Source: Nitzschia sp. DOCU1 (lineage: Eukaryota > Bacillariophyta > Bacillariophyceae > Bacillariales > Bacillariaceae). From it: a stretch of DNA of 64,000 bases. Location: assembly GCA_951394045.1 (NCBI GenBank), contig OX595990.1, positions 62,001-126,000 of the forward strand. Direction: 5' to 3'. This document shows positions 1 to 10,847 of the stretch, piece by piece (the first letter of the stretch is position 1; each line of letters begins with the position of its first letter). Made by a program: the position numbers and the translations under genes. The notes under the pieces were generated by a model. That model had not been told where the DNA came from. It saw only the letters and a program-made list of their open reading frames with translations, and searched no databases.

Positions 1-946
1 GGAGACGACGAAGAGGACGAAGACGATGCTGCATCCAACGAAGACTCTCCGGGTAAAGACAAAGAAGGTGATGGGGATGACGACGACGAAAATGTCGAGT
101 CGAATGCTAATGGGGACCAGGATGAGCACGATGAAGATGGCGACGAGGCAAGCAAAATGGATGTAGTCGATGAACTCCGGGGGTGTCTTGTAATACCCGC
201 CACCTCTCGACCGGAGTGTCTTTCCGAACTTCGGAATAGAGTTAAAGATTTTCGATCCAAAATCTTGATTGGTCGTCTACCCTCTTGGATCGAGACCACG
301 ACGATGCGATGTTGCCCTGCCAGCATGATTGGGAGCGGGCTTGATTCCAAAGAGTACCAACTTTTGGTGCAAGCCCTCTTGCTGGTAGAACGACAAGACA
401 ACAACGAAATCTCCAAGGCGTTTTGTACGAGCATCCACACAGCACTCATGATGCAAGCTCAAAAGTCCTTTGGTGTGGTGTTGCTGAATCCGACCGACTC
501 AGCTATGAAGCAAGACGATTCCAAGTATGACAAGGTGATGTTGGCTCTAAGCACGAAAACCTACATGGATCTGCCAAAGAGGCGCGTTTGGATACGAAAG
601 TTGGAGACTATGCGTTGATTTTGAGTCATCGAGGAATCTCTTACCGGCGATTTACCACAAGCTCTGTTGGCAGCTGACGAATGTTCGTTTCTTTATTCAC
701 ATGGCACAATGAGCAAGCCACAGATTCCTTGGGGTCCGAGTCCTACGCTGCGGTAATATATAATGGTTATCTACAGCGAGGTTGAGGTGCGGCGAGCCTC
801 GATCTGGAATACTTGCGTCAAGGTCCTGCAAGAGTGTTTGGAAGATTATCTGAAGTTTTCAGACAAGAAAAAGTTATTTCAAACGTCGGACAAAGGGCTG
901 CAAGACGACTCAGCGCGGCACCAAGATTTGATCGGACCGGCGGACG
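1..946 (+). pseudogene. VPS50/syndetin-like fragment, array copy 1 (5' cut by window)
   Basis: An open frame from the window edge to 618 has a long Asp/Glu/Lys-rich stretch and then a helical segment that can be lined up with the middle of VPS50/syndetin, a subunit of the EARP tethering complex on recycling endosomes. After 618 the similarity continues in shifted frames (about 640-740) and again at 763-946, starting near the words RASIWNTC. Stop codons and frame changes mean no continuous product. At 946 the frame is cut by the tandem-repeat junction and ends in a meaningless tail at 975. Family assignment is from memory of the human protein's pattern (W..C, YL, then a late helical block), so it is moderate. 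Confidence 0.5.
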
Positions 947-1831
947 GACTAGTGGCTCCGAGGCGTGATGAATAACGCGCCTGCAATCCTCGCTCTCGGT
1001 TTAGTCCATATGACGTTGCGTCGGCGTCTTCATCGTTGTATTCTTTCTTCGAGAACATCGGCAAGAACATGGATTCGATTTCTTCTTTCGGCCCGTCCTC
1101 CGAGGCCTTCTTGACCTTCGTGACTAGAAAGGTTTTATCAAAAGGACGAGTCTCGTCTTGTGTGCAAGCGATCGTTGAAACCGCCGATGACATTGAAGAA
1201 GCCGATAGTACTTCCGCAAGTTTTCCTACGTTTTCTTCGCCGTGGACGACAGTAGGACTCTCAAGCCGATGGCGAAGATGGGGTGGTTGTTGATGCACCG
1301 CTCGGGCGGCGCTGTCGTCAGATTCCACACCGGCACCATTTGCTATTTGGACGAGCAGAGCATGCAACAACGTTTTCTCTGAGAAACCTGCCAAGATCTT
1401 CTTTGCCGAGTTTCTGCAAAACTGTAAGGTTGCATTGGGCGCTAAGTTGCATCGATCCATAAGTTGCAAATCAAGCCGGATTTCCCTTGCTATCCGAACG
1501 AGATTGCAAACGTTGGGAAAGAATTCTCAAATTCGTCTTTTGCACGTCGCCGTTTGGTCCGTTCTTCTTTAGTCATTCTCTCGAGCCCAACTTACTGTCT
1601 GAAACTGCCGTCTCGTCGCCTGAAAGTCTTGATCCGATTCCAGTTCTTGGAGCGTTTGATCAACAATAGATAGTATAGTCCAAAGCAACAAATCGTAACG
1701 ACGCCATGGTTTCGCGGCTTGATCTCTCGAGCTGGATCTTTCCCTTTGATCAAATCGACTTGCACATGTGCAGTCAGTGCGCAATCATGACCTTTTGACT
1801 CTTCGAAATCCAAATACCGACTTGACGCCAC
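947..1831 (-). pseudogene. Unrecognised minus-strand gene remnant in unit 2
   Basis: Reading leftward there are protein-like frames at about 1831-1690, 1690-1569 and 1469-950 that succeed one another with frame changes: a Lys/Asp-rich start, a hydrophobic stretch, a basic KRRR-like patch near 1550 and then a mixed 170-residue frame. The last frame runs artificially across the repeat junction at 946. I recognise no domain. The frame changes suggest a decayed gene, but introns cannot be excluded. An exact duplicate lies at 4949-5833. Confidence 0.3.
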
Positions 1832-3416
1832 CTTGTATCATAGATCCAAAGTCGCAGCCCCGCCTACATTGGTACTATTGACAGCCATGTTGTTGTTGCT
1901 GCTGCCTCATCGAGAGAGAAGTCAACAAAAGTTGTGCAATAGCAAAAGGCTCATCGTGTCGAAGGAATCTTTGTGTAGCGCGCGTTGGATCCGCGCGTTT
2001 CCATCTCACTACGTCACTAATATGGATTCATATGCTAATAGGTGGTGTAGGAACCTATGAAGCTTTCTACCACCTTCAGTCATTCGACGATCGCACGCAC
2101 GTCAGACCACTTTGGATCTTCGAAACAATGTTAAATGTCAATGATCAATGAGAATGAGAAATGACAGTTTCATTACCGCTCTCTTTGGATCATGAAATGA
2201 AATGACCATCAAATGGCGGTTTGGGGAAAGGACTCGTCTTCTATCTCTCCCGCCAATTCCGGCTGCTTCGAGATTAGCATGCAGAATCTCCCAGATCCGT
2301 TAGCGTCGCTCGATCTTGTCGTTCATTTATGTTTATTTTATGGAGTGGATGAAATCTTTGCATCTTGGAGTACTTTGACTTTTAAAATGGTGGAACTACT
2401 ATCATCTCCCCGTGGCTCGGACATTTTTTGTCGTGCAGGCAAAAGGCGGCAGAGGCCATAGCAGCGACAATGCTCTAGTATGCACTAGTGGGCACGAGTG
2501 GGTACCTGGAAGGAAAAGACGACGACAGATCCGGCTTGGATTATGGATGCAGACAAGACAGACTGAAAGGCTCCTGTTCGTGTTGATTCCAGAAAAGGGA
2601 AACGGTCCTTGAGCAACTATGTCGGAACCATCCAGTATGCCTCGCGCAAGTCCTCGGCGCCGAGCAATTCCAGGATGTCATCCAGTATGTCGAGCAAAAC
2701 ACCGGTACCGACCCGCTCCAAGAATCCCTCTTTTCAACCTTTTGACATTTTTCATTCGAGATGCCGAGCACTGTAAATGAAAGAGCAAATGCCTTGCCCG
2801 CTGTCTGCTTTTTTTGCTGACACGGATTGGTAGAATCTGCGGCCCCGTACGGTGCGGACAACGGCTCTCTATGCGGGGCTGCAGTCACACAAGATCTAAT
2901 CCCGACGAGGATAGGATGGATTTGAACCGTATTGCCAAGCTAGCGACGAGGGAGAGGATTGCCAACATATAGGTCCACTCCTGGTCGAGTGGAGTCAGAT
3001 CCTTATGTCATTGCCATTTCACCCACCGCCGAAGCAGCGGCAAGGAACGTGCCTCATCACCAGTCCCCACTCCAGCGCCTTTCGCTTCGGAACGTGCTCT
3101 CCGATCTCCCCGAGCATCTCCAAGGTCGACTTCTAGTAGCATTGCCGCTAAAAAGGCTACTCTAGCGACTACGGTGGAATGAGGAGACGCCAAGAGCGGC
3201 AAGAGTGAAGACCCAAAACAAAACCATCGACGATGCAAGTCACAATTTAATTGGGCGGCAAATTGTTGGAACCCTTGCCCCCATCGACTCCCTCGCTTGC
3301 AAGTATTCCTTCTCGTCATCGATCCAAAAGTGTAACAAAGGAAGACACCCCAGATCCAGCCCTCGTTCCTTCCTCTTTGCCGTTGATTGATTGGGTCATG
3401 ATGGGGATACATTTTA
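1832..3416. other. Unit 2 spacer without supported gene
   Basis: Only short overlapping frames occur here. A Ser/Pro/Arg-rich frame at about 3030-3160 ends shortly before the PHD-like frame and could be an upstream piece of the same gene. The segment 1984-2088 resembles 41114-41233 (see the dispersed repeat). The same content recurs at 5834-7418. Confidence 0.5.
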
Positions 3417-3827
3417 TTGCCAAGAAGTTTGTGGTGCTTTGTCTGTTGTGATGGGTGTCCACATGTCCATCATTGCGATTTTGTCCCCAAGGGATCAAGT
3501 CGAGACTCGCTTGAAAAAATGACGATCCCTGGTATTGTCCAGGATGGTTTTCATCAAAGGCAAGAACTCCTTAAGCGGCGGTTGTACACAACTGCTACCA
3601 ATCCGGCGTCGTGCAAGAAAAAATCGTCAACAAAAAGGGCAGGCACAGATCAAGTGGACGCAACAGAAGAAACCGAAGAAGAGACCAAACATCCTGCCAA
3701 GATCGAGAGCGTTTATTTTGATTGTAACGAAAAGAGACTTGATTTGCAGAAGTGTGAATCGCGTGACGGATGGATTCATTTTCCTTCCTGCCATCCGGAT
3801 GGTGATGACTTTGAAGGGGACGAATGA
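3417..3827 (+). pseudogene. Degenerate PHD-finger-like frame, unit 2
   Basis: The frame opens with CCDGC followed by a His-His-x-Cys, which resembles the second half of a PHD zinc finger; the first Cys pair is not visible. A Lys/Thr/Glu-rich linker follows. The frame stops at 3827, but a +1 shift there joins it smoothly to the acidic frame that runs to 4620, suggesting a single frameshift in a once longer protein. The neighbouring PHD gene family at 17.2 kb and 31.3 kb has a better-preserved finger, so this may be a distant relative. Its duplicate is at 7419-7829. Confidence 0.35.
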
Positions 3828-4948
3828 GGACGGCGATTCCAAACGCAAGCCAAAGAAAGTCATTGACCCAAGTCGTAGTCTTTGCCGTATTTGTCGAGTA
3901 GAAGAATTGGAAACGGCATCTCATGGTTCTGCCCTGTCCAATCCATCCGTCAAGGCTCGTCGTCAAACCGGAAAGGAAAAGTCTGCCAAACGCAAACGCG
4001 ATGGAGACGACGAAGAGGACGAAGACGATGCTGCATCCAACGAAGACTCTCCGGGTAAAGACAAAGAAGGTGATGGGGATGACGACGACGAAAATGTCGA
4101 GTCGAATGCTAATGGGGACCAGGATGAGCAAGATGAAGATGGCGACGAGGCAAGCAAAATGGATGTAGTCGATGAACTCCGGGGGTGTCTTGTAATACCC
4201 GCCACCTCTCGACCGGAGTGTCTTTCCGAACTTCGGAATAGAGTTAAAGATTTTCGATCCAAAATCTTGATTGGTCGTCTACCCTCTTGGATCGAGACCA
4301 CGACGATGCGATGTTGCCCTGCCAGCATGATTGGGAGCGGGCTTGATTCCAAAGAGTACCAACTTTTGGTGCAAGCCCTCTTGCTGGTAGAACGACAAGA
4401 CAACAACGAAATCTCCAAGGCGTTTTGTACGAGCATCCACACAGCACTCATGATGCAAGCTCAAAAGTCCTTTGGTGTGGTGTTGCTGAATCCGACCGAC
4501 TCAGCTATGAAGCAAGACGATTCCAAGTATGACAAGGTGATGTTGGCTCTAAGCACGAAAACCTACATGGATCTGCCAAAGAGGCGCGTTTGGATACGAA
4601 AGTTGGAGACTATGCGTTGATTTTGAGTCATCGAGGAATCTCTTACCGGCGATTTACCACAAGCTCTGTTGGCAGCTGACGAATGTTCGTTTCTTTATTC
4701 ACATGGCACAATGAGCAAGCCACAGATTCCTTGGGGTCCGAGTCCTACGCTGCGGTAATATATAATGGTTATCTACAGCGAGGTTGAGGTGCGGCGAGCC
4801 TCGATCTGGAATACTTGCGTCAAGGTCCTGCAAGAGTGTTTGGAAGATTATCTGAAGTTTTCAGACAAGAAAAAGTTATTTCAAACGTCGGACAAAGGGC
4901 TGCAAGACGACTCAGCGCGGCACCAAGATTTGATCGGACCGGCGGACG
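3535..4948 (+). pseudogene. Acidic linker plus VPS50-like fragment, array copy 2
   Basis: The open frame 3535-4620 encodes 361 residues. The start is chance coding opposite the PHD-like frame. From about 3830 it is convincing: a Cys-x-x-Cys pair, a Lys-rich patch, then about 60 residues of Asp/Glu/Asn, then the VPS50-like helical block beginning at 4159. After the stop at 4620 the homology continues in other frames to the junction at 4948, where it is truncated. It is identical to copy 1 apart from one residue in the acidic region (Gln instead of His near 4130). It is unlikely to make functional protein. Confidence 0.5.
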
Positions 4949-5833
4949 GACTAGTGGCTCCGAGGCGTGATGAATAACGCGCCTGCAATCCTCGCTCTCG
5001 GTTTAGTCCATATGACGTTGCGTCGGCGTCTTCATCGTTGTATTCTTTCTTCGAGAACATCGGCAAGAACATGGATTCGATTTCTTCTTTCGGCCCGTCC
5101 TCCGAGGCCTTCTTGACCTTCGTGACTAGAAAGGTTTTATCAAAAGGACGAGTCTCGTCTTGTGTGCAAGCGATCGTTGAAACCGCCGATGACATTGAAG
5201 AAGCCGATAGTACTTCCGCAAGTTTTCCTACGTTTTCTTCGCCGTGGACGACAGTAGGACTCTCAAGCCGATGGCGAAGATGGGGTGGTTGTTGATGCAC
5301 CGCTCGGGCGGCGCTGTCGTCAGATTCCACACCGGCACCATTTGCTATTTGGACGAGCAGAGCATGCAACAACGTTTTCTCTGAGAAACCTGCCAAGATC
5401 TTCTTTGCCGAGTTTCTGCAAAACTGTAAGGTTGCATTGGGCGCTAAGTTGCATCGATCCATAAGTTGCAAATCAAGCCGGATTTCCCTTGCTATCCGAA
5501 CGAGATTGCAAACGTTGGGAAAGAATTCTCAAATTCGTCTTTTGCACGTCGCCGTTTGGTCCGTTCTTCTTTAGTCATTCTCTCGAGCCCAACTTACTGT
5601 CTGAAACTGCCGTCTCGTCGCCTGAAAGTCTTGATCCGATTCCAGTTCTTGGAGCGTTTGATCAACAATAGATAGTATAGTCCAAAGCAACAAATCGTAA
5701 CGACGCCATGGTTTCGCGGCTTGATCTCTCGAGCTGGATCTTTCCCTTTGATCAAATCGACTTGCACATGTGCAGTCAGTGCGCAATCATGACCTTTTGA
5801 CTCTTCGAAATCCAAATACCGACTTGACGCCAC
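4949..5833 (-). pseudogene. Unrecognised minus-strand gene remnant in unit 3
   Basis: This is the second copy of the remnant at 947-1831, with no difference that I noticed. Frames at 5833-5690, 5690-5571 and 5471-4952 follow each other with shifts. No domain was recognised. Confidence 0.3.
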
Positions 5834-7418
5834 CTTGTATCATAGATCCAAAGTCGCAGCCCCGCCTACATTGGTACTATTGACAGCCATGTTGTTGTTG
5901 CTGCTGCCTCATCGAGAGAGAAGTCAACAAAAGTTGTGCAATAGCAAAAGGCTCATCGTGTCGAAGGAATCTTTGTGTAGCGCGCGTTGGATCCGCGCGT
6001 TTCCATCTCACTACGTCACTAATATGGATTCATATGCTAATAGGTGGTGTAGGAACCTATGAAGCTTTCTACCACCTTCAGTCATTCGACGATCGCACGC
6101 ACGTCAGACCACTTTGGATCTTCGAAACAATGTTAAATGTCAATGATCAATGAGAATGAGAAATGACAGTTTCATTACCGCTCTCTTTGGATCATGAAAT
6201 GAAATGACCATCAAATGGCGGTTTGGGGAAAGGACTCGTCTTCTATCTCTCCCGCCAATTCCGGCTGCTTCGAGATTAGCATGCAGAATCGCCCAGATCC
6301 GTTAGCGTCGCTCGATCTTGTCGTTCATTTATGTTTATTTTATGGAGTGGATGAAATCTTTGCATCTTGGAGTACTTTGACTTTTAAAATGGTGGAACTA
6401 CTATCATCTCCCCGTGGCTCGGACATTTTTTGTCGTGCAGGCAAAAGGCGGCAGAGGCCATAGCAGCGACAATGCTCTAGTATGCACTAGTGGGCACGAG
6501 TGGGTACCTGGAAGGAAAAGACGACGACAGATCCGGCTTGGATTATGGATGCAGACAAGACAGACTGAAAGGCTCCTGTTCGTGTTGATTCCAGAAAAGG
6601 GAAACGGTCCTTGAGCAACTATGTCGGAACCATCCAGTATGCCTCGCGCAAGTCCTCGGCGCCGAGCAATTCCAGGATGTCATCCAGTATGTCGAGCAAA
6701 ACACCGGTACCGACCCGCTCCAAGAATCCCTCTTTTCAACCTTTTGACATTTTTCATTCGAGATGCCGAGCACTGTAAATGAAAGAGCAAATGCCTTGCC
6801 CGCTGTCTGCTTTTTTTGCTGACACGGATTGGTAGAATCTGCGGCCCCGTACGGTGCGGACAACGGCTCTCTATGCGGGGCTGCAGTCACACAAGATCTA
6901 ATCCCGACGAGGATAGGATGGATTTGAACCGTATTGCCAAGCTAGCGACGAGGGAGAGGATTGCCAACATATAGGTCCACTCCTGGTCGAGTGGAGTCAG
7001 ATCCTTATGTCATTGCCATTTCACCCACCGCCGAAGCAGCGGCAAGGAACGTGCCTCATCACCAGTCCCCACTCCAGCGCCTTTCGCTTCGGAACGTGCT
7101 CTCCGATCTCCCCGAGCATCTCCAAGGTCGACTTCTAGTAGCATTGCCGCTAAAAAGGCTACTCTAGCGACTACGGTGGAATGAGGAGACGCCAAGAGCG
7201 GCAAGAGTGAAGACCCAAAACAAAACCATCGACGATGCAAGTCACAATTTAATTGGGCGGCAAATTGTTGGAACCCTTGCCCCCATCGACTCCCTCGCTT
7301 GCAAGTATTCCTTCTCGTCATCGATCCAAAAGTGTAACAAAGGAAGACACCCCAGATCCAGCCCTCGTTCCTTCCTCTTTGCCGTTGATTGATTGGGTCA
7401 TGATGGGGATACATTTTA
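5834..7418. other. Unit 3 spacer without supported gene
   Basis: Copy of 1832-3416. It carries one of the few substitutions between units (near 6290). No supported gene. Confidence 0.5.
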
Positions 7419-7829
7419 TTGCCAAGAAGTTTGTGGTGCTTTGTCTGTTGTGATGGGTGTCCACATGTCCATCATTGCGATTTTGTCCCCAAGGGATCAA
7501 GTCGAGACTCGCTTGAAAAAATGACGATCCCTGGTATTGTCCAGGATGGTTTTCATCAAAGGCAAGAACTCCTTAAGCGGCGGTTGTACACAACTGCTAC
7601 CAATCCGGCGTCGTGCAAGAAAAAATCGTCAACAAAAAGGGCAGGCACAGATCAAGTGGACGCAACAGAAGAAACCGAAGAAGAGACCAAACATCCTGCC
7701 AAGATCGAGAGCGTTTATTTTGATTGTAACGAAAAGAGACTTGATTTGCAGAAGTGTGAATCGCGTGACGGATGGATTCATTTTCCTTCCTGCCATCCGG
7801 ATGGTGATGACTTTGAAGGGGACGAATGA
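7419..7829 (+). pseudogene. Degenerate PHD-finger-like frame, unit 3
   Basis: Identical copy of the frame at 3417-3827, with the same CCDGC...HHxC remnant and the same stop at 7829 that a +1 shift would bypass. Confidence 0.35.
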
Positions 7830-7831
7830 GG

Positions 7832-9830
7832 ACGGCGATTCCAAACGCAAGCCAAAGAAAGTCATTGACCCAAGTCGTAGTCTTTGCCGTATTTGTCGAG
7901 TAGAAGAATTGGAAACGGCATCTCATGGTTCTGCCCTGTCCAATCCATCCGTCAAGGCTCGTCGTCAAACCGGAAAGGAAAAGTCTGCCAAACGCAAACG
8001 CGATGGAGACGACGAAGAGGACGAAGACGATGCTGCATCCAACGAAGACTCTCCGGGTAAAGACAAAGAAGGTGATGGGGATGACGACGACGAAAATGTC
8101 GAGTCGAATGCTAATGGGGACCAGGATGAGCAAGATGAAGATGGCGACGAGGCAAGCAAAATGGATGTAGTCGATGAACTCCGGGGGTGTCTTGTAATAC
8201 CCGCCACCTCTCGACCGGAGTGTCTTTCCGAACTTCGGAATAGAGTTAAAGATTTTCGATCCAAAATCTTGATTGGTCGTCTACCCTCTTGGATCGAGAC
8301 CACGACGATGCGATGTTGCCCTGCCAGCATGATTGGGAGCGGGCTTGATTCCAAAGAGTACCAACTTTTGGTGCAAGCCCTCTTGCTGGTAGAACGACAA
8401 GACAACAACGAAATCTCCAAGGCGTTTTGTACGAGCATCCACACAGCACTCATGATGCAAGCTCAAAAGTCCTTTGGTGTGGTGTTGCTGAATCCGACCG
8501 ACTCAGCTATGAAGCAAGACGATTCCAAGTATGACAAGGTGATGTTGGCTCTAAGCACGAAAACCTACATGGATCTGCCAAAGAGGCGCGTTTGGATACG
8601 AAAGTTGGAGACTATGCGTTGATTTTGAGTCATCGAGGAATCTCTTACCGGCGATTTACCACAAGCTCTGTTGGCAGCTGACGAATGTTCGTTTCTTTAT
8701 TCACATGGCACAATGAGCACGCCACAGATTCCTTGGGGTCCGAGTCCTACGCTGCGGTAATATATAATGGTTATCTACAGCGAGGTTGAGGTGCGGCGAG
8801 CCTCGATCTGGAATACTTGCGTCAAGGTCCTGCAAGAGTGTTTGGAAGATTATCTGAAGTTTTCAGACAAGAAAAAGTTATTTCAAACGTCGGACAAAGG
8901 GCTGCAAGACGACTCAGCGCGGCACCAAGATTTGATCGGACCGGCGGACGTATTGGGATTGACGGAGCAAATTCTTTCTCTACGAAGCGGGTTTCTGGTG
9001 GATGCATCGGAGCAAATCACCAACGATGGGATTATGCTGCGTGAAAAGCTTTTCGACGACATTCAAAAGAAGCACTTGCGTGCATACCGCGAGGACTGGT
9101 CTTTTGTTACCCTGCCCAAGAAGGAGCCCTTGTCGGACAAAGAAAATGCCGTGGAGTACATCAGGAAGGTAAGATCACCATTGCTTTCGTCACGATCCAA
9201 TTCGACATTATTCCTGATCACTGTGTCGGTATCGTGTAGAAAATCGTGACCGAATTGGTCGCCATGGAGAACCGCTCTACGAAGAAGGTAATCCGAAGCT
9301 GGTTCAACCGCTTCTTCATTTGCCGTGGCAAAAAGATTGCTCTGGATGAAAACTCGTCGATCAACTTCCCGCAATTGATAGCAGCGTATCAACCCAATTC
9401 GAGTCCCACCTCGGCGCGTCTCCAGTGGTATCTCCTGCCATTCCCGCCTGCTTCATTGGCGATATCGTCGGGTGACTTTCGAAACTTATGCCATTACTGA
9501 AACTGCTCCCACCCATTGCCCAGGATGTCTATGAGGTGTTCTCCAACATTTCTGATCTTTATATGACTACAACCTTTTGGATTTGCTCTGGAAGCTGCAA
9601 GCACGAAAAGTTTCTTCTAGGACTACAACCTTCTGCGCCGACTCTTGACCCAGACACTATTGCAACGCCCCGCTCGAAGTAGCTCCTCTCAACTGCTTGG
9701 TTTTGGAAGGTGGTCGCCGTCTCCGACGGCAAGTTGCTACGAGTTCGAATTTGCCGCCATTTACAGATGCTGAGCTTTGCTTGCCCCTCCCTTGCGAGCG
9801 GACGGAAATCGAGGTAGTTCGCGAGTTCAT
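7832..9830 (+). pseudogene. VPS50/syndetin-like gene, ancestral copy, broken
   Basis: This copy carries the acidic linker and VPS50-like block to 8622, resumes at 8767 and, unlike the other copies, passes 8950 without a break. An intron with GTAAGA and TAG borders (9169-9239, 71 bp) joins two in-phase exons. Further on, a frame at about 9410-9682 reads ...LMPLLKLLPPIAQDV, a segment matching the conserved central block of VPS50 (human: ...NILKPIAFDV). It holds an in-frame TGA near 9473 and needs a frame change from the preceding exon. A last piece, with DAELCLPLP, lies at about 9765. VPS50 acts in the EARP complex in endosomal recycling. Order and spacing of blocks agree with that family, but the gene is disrupted. 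Confidence 0.6.
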
Positions 9831-10580
9831 TCTTCTGATCCCATTAAGCCTTTGTCGAATCCCGCCCAACAAAACGACGATGCTACTTCCTTAAGCTTGG
9901 AACCACCTTTTACAAGTCATCTGATCGCCGACCGAGGAGAGCGCATACTATACCGTCGAGGGATAGCGATAAAGAGGACTTGGAGCCTGACCAGCTGCTG
10001 GAGTTTATCCAAGCTGATGAAACCAAGGATATGTCAGCACACGCTGGAGATGGCAATCATCATCAAAGCAGTGAAAATACGGCGGAACATTCTCAGAGCA
10101 AGCGGATTAAATTCATGATATTGGCCGCCGCAAGCGAAAGAGTGATTCGTTTCTGGATGCCATTCCCCAAACCAAGCAGTTGCATTTGGAGAGCAGCCAC
10201 AGAAAACGTGGCCGGCTTCGAAAGATTGAGGTGGAAGATTGAGATGGTAGACGACGCGTTGGACGCATCCCTCATTTTTCTCAAGAAGAAACCTGGCAGG
10301 CCTCGATAGATTGAAGACGAGTTCGACGTACCCTAGTTTGTCTCAAGAAACAGAAGAAAGACTTACGACACGGTGCCTCGCCGTCTGCGAAGAACCAAAA
10401 GGGTGAAATCGATCGTTCATCGCTGTCTGCGCCCAAGTTTCGGCGTGAACGTCCTAGAACCTATTTAGACAAATCCATTGCCTTGCCAGCAGCAAACCGC
10501 GGCGATCGTATCACTGCCGTCGACATGGAATCGTCGAATAATCGACTAGGACAGGCAAGAAGGACGAAAAGACGCCGGGA
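9780..10580 (+). pseudogene. Fragment of the PHD/AT-hook gene family (third locus)
   Basis: This stretch is a diverged copy of the module seen in the inverted-repeat arms. Shared landmarks in order are the YK segment near 9910, the acidic ...DLEPDQLLEFIQADE block near 9990, the GDGNHHQSS block near 10050, an AT-hook-like KKPGRPR at about 10289-10309, then VPRRL and the DMESSNNR block near 10530. The last block is also present beyond the right arm's end (29690-29830) but absent from the left arm. Stops and shifts interrupt it. AT-hooks bind the AT-rich minor groove. Only this end of the gene is present. Confidence 0.6.
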
Positions 10581-10847
10581 CGGTGAAACGTAGGGGCCGA
10601 ACGAGTTTAGCAGCAGTTGATTCGTCGCCCAATCTCTTGACGACCGCATTGGCTAGCATCACCGAACTGTTGCAGGCGCCCACGACTGATTATCGCCAGG
10701 TTTCGCACCTTACTAGCCATGCCAGCGTTGTCAACAATACATCTCTTCCATTCGAAGTTGGCGTCCAAGGACAGCTCATCGGGACCTGCGTCGCCCACAA
10801 TCTGAAGAGGGAAAACGATACCTCCCTTTCCACTGGGACAATTGCTC

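Larger units (their letters stand above)
1..8950. repeat. 4,002-bp tandem array (0.24 + 2 units)
   Basis: Every base from 1 to 4948 recurs 4,002 bp downstream, and again to 8950. The unit boundary can be placed because the third copy departs from the other two exactly after 8950: copies at 946/947 and 4948/4949 jump from a VPS50-like reading frame into unrelated sequence, while the copy at 8950/8951 continues that reading frame. The units are therefore 947-4948 and 4949-8950, preceded by the last 946 bp of an earlier unit. By eye I find only three substitutions: near 128 (versus 4130 and 8132), near 2288 (versus 6290) and near 8719 (versus 715 and 4717). The duplication is very recent or is an assembly artefact. 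The array may extend to the left of the window. Confidence 0.97.

Noticed and set aside
2890..2935. T-arm-like GGATTTGAACC, possible minus-strand tRNA (and copy at 6892-6937)
   Set aside because: The bases around it cannot form a T stem, and no anticodon arm or acceptor stem fits upstream or downstream.
3008..3412. 134-residue minus-strand frame (and copy at 7010-7414)
   Set aside because: It overlaps the more protein-like plus-strand frames and has no recognisable content.
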